From positions 14,843 to 41,743 of the forward strand of contig DCIJ01000103.1 in NCBI GenBank assembly GCA_002315945.1: 26,901 bases of DNA, written 5' to 3'. The notes under the pieces are model-generated. The model had not been told where the DNA came from, ran no database searches, and worked only from the letters and a program-made list of their open reading frames with translations. Positions 23,942 to 26,901 of the stretch are shown here, in pieces (position 1 is the first letter of the stretch; every line of letters begins with the position of its first letter). This stretch comes from Lachnospiraceae bacterium UBA1729 (GTDB lineage: Bacteria; Bacillota; Clostridia; Lachnospirales; Lachnospiraceae). Both the position numbers and the translations under genes were made by a program.

Positions 23942-25693
23942 ATGGCAAAGAAAATACTAAATAAGGACGTATCCAATGTAGTTGACGAGATGATGTTAGG
24001 TTATCTGACCGCATATCGTAACTATTATAAGAAAGTGGACGGATACAATGCCTTCTATTATAGAAATCATAGAAAAGACAAGGTGGCAATGGTTATCGGT
24101 GGAGGCAGCGGACATGAACCTATGTTTTCAGGCTTTTGTGGAGCAGGTCTGGCTGACGCTGTAGCCTGTGGTAATGTGTGCGCATCTCCCAACCCTGAAT
24201 TAATCAAGGAAGCTGCCAAGCCAGTTGACCAGGGCAAGGGTGTAATATTTGTATACGGATGTTATGCCGGTGATAACTTAAATTTTGACATGGCTGAGCA
24301 GGCTCTGCAGGCTGAAGGAATAAAGACTGCACATGTACGTGTAAGGGACGATTTTGCATCTGCACCTGAAGAGAGAAAGAAGGACCGTCGTGGTATAGCT
24401 GGTGATGTATTCGTAATCAAGGTAGCCGGTGCTGCCTGTGACGCAGGCTTTGACCTGGAAGAGGTTGTACGAATTACTGAAAAAGCCAGAGATAACACCA
24501 GCACAATCGGAATCTGCACTATTCCCTGCACACTGCCGGGCAATGACAAGCCTAACTTCGAATTAGGCGAAGACGAGATGGAATACGGTATGGGTATCCA
24601 TGGTGAAGCAGGTATTGAGCGCACCAAGATGGCCTGCGCCGAAGAAATCGTGGACAGAATGTATGCTGAGCTTAAGAAGGAAATGGATCTTAAGGAAGGT
24701 GATGAAATCTGTGTACTGGTTAACGGTCTGGGTTCAACTCCCCTGCTTGAGCTGAATCTGGTATACTATGATCTGTACAGACTGCTTAGCAAGGACAAGG
24801 TTAAGGTTTACGATGCAGAGATCAAACCATATGTTACCTCTATGGAGATGGGCGGATTTTCAATCACAGCCATGAGAATGGATGATGAACTGAAAAAATA
24901 CTATGACATGCCCTGCTATTCTCCCTATTATGCCAAGGGCAGTGTAGGTGCGGTGGCTGAAAGCTTAAGCGAAGAGGAAGAGGAGCTGATTTTGGCAGCT
25001 CAGGATGAAGAAGCAGACTTTAGCGTCAAGAGAAGCAAAGCCGGAATACTTACAGAGCTGACTGCAGAGGACGCCAGAAATATGCTTATCTATATTGCCA
25101 GCAAGGTAATTGATAAAAAGGGCTTCCTTACAGACATAGACAGTGCTATTGGTGATGGAGATCACGGTATAGGAATGGCCGGAGGAATGAGAAAGGCCAG
25201 GAGAAAGCTGGCGTCCATGATTGGTGAGACAGATGTATACAAGCTTTTTGAGACAGCTGGTAAGGAAATGCTCAATTCCATGGGTGGAGCTTCAGGCGTA
25301 ATATTTGGAAGTCTCTATTTAGAGGGAGCCAAGGGCATGAGCAGCACGGATGCAATCAAGGGAGACGACCTGGCCGTTATGGAGGAAAAGAGTCTCAAGG
25401 CCATTCAGGAGTTGGGAAAGGCTCAGGTTGGTGACAAGACCATGGTTGACGCACTGTCACCTGCAGTTGATGCATTGAATGCTGCCAAAGGAAAGAGCCT
25501 TTTGGAGATGCTTCAGGCTGCAGAAGATGCTGCCAAGAAGGGTGTCGACAATACCAAGAACTATGTAGCTAAGTTTGGACGTGCAAAATCTCTTATGGAG
25601 AGGGCCATCGGACATCAGGATGCAGGAGCAACTTCTGTTTGGCTTATTTTCCAGGGTATGAGAGAATATGTTGAAGATAAGATGAGTAAGTAG
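23942..25693 (+). CDS. Fused DhaK-DhaL dihydroxyacetone/erythrulose-type kinase
   Basis: A 583-residue ATP-dependent kinase with DhaK (1-335) and DhaL (about 370-580) fused. In DhaK, GGGSGHEP at 53-60 has the substrate His (H58) and MGIHGEAG at 217-224 has the histidine (H220) that covalently binds the keto sugar. In DhaL, GDGDHG at 404-409 holds magnesium-ATP, with GGASG at 448-452, GDKTMVDAL at 497-505 and HQDAGATS at 558-565. It phosphorylates dihydroxyacetone or, as for related mycobacterial enzymes, D- or L-erythrulose. ATG 23942 follows AAGGTGGG; a 63-residue N-terminal extension from 23753 would be translated from the terminator and repeats and is rejected. It leads the module with the RpiB- and TIM-family genes. 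Confidence 0.92.
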   Translation: MAKKILNKDVSNVVDEMMLGYLTAYRNYYKKVDGYNAFYYRNHRKDKVAMVIGGGSGHEPMFSGFCGAGLADAVACGNVCASPNPELIKEAAKPVDQGKGVIFVYGCYAGDNLNFDMAEQALQAEGIKTAHVRVRDDFASAPEERKKDRRGIAGDVFVIKVAGAACDAGFDLEEVVRITEKARDNTSTIGICTIPCTLPGNDKPNFELGEDEMEYGMGIHGEAGIERTKMACAEEIVDRMYAELKKEMDLKEGDEICVLVNGLGSTPLLELNLVYYDLYRLLSKDKVKVYDAEIKPYVTSMEMGGFSITAMRMDDELKKYYDMPCYSPYYAKGSVGAVAESLSEEEEELILAAQDEEADFSVKRSKAGILTELTAEDARNMLIYIASKVIDKKGFLTDIDSAIGDGDHGIGMAGGMRKARRKLASMIGETDVYKLFETAGKEMLNSMGGASGVIFGSLYLEGAKGMSSTDAIKGDDLAVMEEKSLKAIQELGKAQVGDKTMVDALSPAVDALNAAKGKSLLEMLQAAEDAAKKGVDNTKNYVAKFGRAKSLMERAIGHQDAGATSVWLIFQGMREYVEDKMSK

Positions 25694-25739
25694 TTGATAT
25701 TATGGCTACGTAGCCGATGAGATTTTTAAGGAGATTAGT

Positions 25740-26180
25740 ATGAAAATTGCAATTGGATGTGATCCTAATGCCCAGACAGCAAAAGAGGATATAATAAAAT
25801 ACATCGAAGCTAATAATTATGGTGAAGTAACTGATTTTGGCAGTGAGGATCCTATCTATGCCAACACTGCAATAGCTGTAGCAGAAGCTGTGGCAGCAGG
25901 CCAGTATGACAGAGGAATCCTTATCTGTGGAACAGGTATTGGTGTTTCAATAGCTGCCAACAAGGTTAAGGGAGCATACGCAGCACTTTTGACTGATGTA
26001 TATTCAGCTGAGAGAGCAAGACTTAGCAACGATGCAAATATTGCCTGCATGGGAGCTTTTACCACAGGCGGCAAGGTTAGAGAACTGTTGGTTGATGCAT
26101 TCCTGACAAAAGAATTTGTTCCCGGCTGTTCATCACAGCCCAAGGTTGATGCATTTAGAAAATATGATATGGAGCGCTAA
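25740..26180 (+). CDS. RpiB/LacAB-family sugar-phosphate isomerase, probably D-erythrulose-4-phosphate type
   Basis: A 146-residue isomerase. The catalytic cysteine C63 in ICGTGIG and D8 are conserved. The two histidines that open the furanose ring in true ribose-5-phosphate isomerase B are missing: SDHAG reads CDPNA (P9) and REHNDAN reads RLSNDAN (S96). Tetrose-4-phosphates cannot close a furanose ring, so such losses suit an isomerase of the EryI/DerI branch making D-erythrose-4-phosphate; YSAERARLSN resembles that branch as I recall it. Ribose-5-phosphate, or galactose-6-phosphate (LacAB) chemistry, is the alternative. AAGGAGA precedes ATG 25740, 46 bp after dhaKL. Confidence 0.88.
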   Translation: MKIAIGCDPNAQTAKEDIIKYIEANNYGEVTDFGSEDPIYANTAIAVAEAVAAGQYDRGILICGTGIGVSIAANKVKGAYAALLTDVYSAERARLSNDANIACMGAFTTGGKVRELLVDAFLTKEFVPGCSSQPKVDAFRKYDMER

Positions 26181-26184
26181 AAAA

Positions 26185-26868
26185 ATGAAAGAAGTAACCA
26201 GACCCTTTTTATTTGTTAATCCAAAATCCTATTTGTATGGAAAAGAAAGCCTTGAATTGGCCAAGGCCTGTGACAAGATAATGGAGGAGACAGGGGTATT
26301 CATTTTCTTCACCTGTCCCTATGCAGACATTCGCCTGATTGCTGAGAATACCAGCCATGTGACAGTTACAGCTCAAAACATGGATTCCCTGAAACCGGGA
26401 CGTGGTATGGGAGCAGTTCTTCCCGAGTCTTTGGTGGAGGCAGGCGCCAAAGCGGTGGTATTGAATCATGCTGAGAATCAGAAGCCCCTGGCAGAACTTT
26501 TTTCATGTATCAAGAGAGCCAAGGAACTGGATCTGATTACCATCGTATGTGCGGACTCAGTGGCTGAGGCCAGAGCGGTCGCAACTCTTGGAGTAGATGT
26601 AATCCTGGCAGAGCCCACAGAACTCATCGGAACAGGCAAGACTGCAGATGACAGCTACACTATCGATGCAGTCAAGGCTATCAAGGAGGTTAATCCTGAT
26701 GTGAAGGTAATGATTGCCTCAGGCGTAACCACTGCAGACGACTGCTACAGAATAGTATCTCTCGGCGCAGATGGAACCGGTTCAACCTCCGGCATCGTAA
26801 AAGCCCCTGATCCCAAGGTCAGAGTGGCAGAAATGATTGACGCTATTAAGAGAGCTGCTGAACTTTAG
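26185..26868 (+). CDS. Archaeal-type triosephosphate isomerase-family protein
   Basis: A 227-residue TIM-barrel isomerase, shorter than typical bacterial TIM (about 250). The catalytic residues are present: N12 and K14 in FVNPKSY, H95 in VLNHAEN and E143 in AEPTELIGTG. The wording of these motifs (NHAEN instead of GHSERR, EPTELIGTG instead of EPVWAIGTG) and the KPGRGMGAVLPESLVEAGA stretch at 70-88 match the short archaeal TIM subfamily. ATG 26185 uses a GGAG that lies within the last codons of the RpiB-family gene. Besides glyceraldehyde-3-phosphate/DHAP, an L-erythrulose-1-phosphate to D-erythrulose-4-phosphate role, as in erythritol and threitol pathways, fits the neighbours. An in-frame ATG at 26116 overlaps the previous gene and is rejected. 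Confidence 0.9.
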   Translation: MKEVTRPFLFVNPKSYLYGKESLELAKACDKIMEETGVFIFFTCPYADIRLIAENTSHVTVTAQNMDSLKPGRGMGAVLPESLVEAGAKAVVLNHAENQKPLAELFSCIKRAKELDLITIVCADSVAEARAVATLGVDVILAEPTELIGTGKTADDSYTIDAVKAIKEVNPDVKVMIASGVTTADDCYRIVSLGADGTGSTSGIVKAPDPKVRVAEMIDAIKRAAEL

Positions 26869-26901
26869 TATATTTTTGAGCCTAGGGGACGGGGTTGTGG
26901 G

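Overview
The window looks like chromosomal DNA of an anaerobic Firmicute, most likely a Lachnospiraceae member related to Butyrivibrio or Pseudobutyrivibrio. The family call rests on protein style: PheA with a DUF815 ATPase, Ppx/Ppk, DUF1700, an Ala/Pro/Glu-rich linker on the binding lipoprotein, strong AGGAGG-type ribosome sites and AT-rich spacers. I cannot name the species. No rRNA, tRNA, CRISPR array, insertion sequence or phage gene was seen.

Region 1 (1-10070) is a tightly packed plus-strand run: pheA, a DUF815 AAA+ ATPase, a Ppx/GppA-HD protein, polyphosphate kinase, a DUF1700 membrane protein, an RlmL-like rRNA methyltransferase, a membrane-anchored amidase-fold protein that has lost its zinc ligands, rdgB and a YfcE-like phosphoesterase. 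It ends at a strong terminator (10042-10070). A 17-bp tandem repeat lies upstream of pheA. Region 2 (10082-12824) holds two single-gene units, an EAL-like/HDOD protein and a ROK-family regulator, each followed by its own terminator.

Region 3 (12825-26901) is a sugar-utilisation locus. An RpiR-type regulator leads a run of an ADP-dependent (archaeal-type) sugar kinase, an FGGY (XylB-like) kinase, and an Rbs/Mgl-type ABC importer (ATPase, permease, lipoprotein). It ends at a bidirectional terminator shared with a convergent DUF4432 aldose-epimerase-like gene. A divergent promoter region then drives a class II aldolase, a small two-helix membrane protein and a D-lyxose-isomerase-like cupin. After a terminator and a 39-bp tandem hairpin repeat comes a second module: DhaK-DhaL kinase, RpiB-family isomerase and an archaeal-type triosephosphate isomerase.

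Two points stand out in region 3. First, a 15-bp inverted repeat, TGAA-N7-TTCA, occurs five times in only two regulatory regions (around rpiR and around the DUF4432/aldolase divergent promoters) and is a good candidate RpiR operator tying the locus together. Second, the RpiB-family protein lacks both histidines used for furanose ring opening. Together with the adjacent DhaKL and TIM-like genes this suggests an erythrulose-phosphate route to erythrose-4-phosphate rather than ribose-5-phosphate isomerisation. The combination of ADP-dependent kinase, FGGY kinase, aldolase, lyxose isomerase and the C4 module matches no pathway I can name, and its substrate is not determined from sequence.
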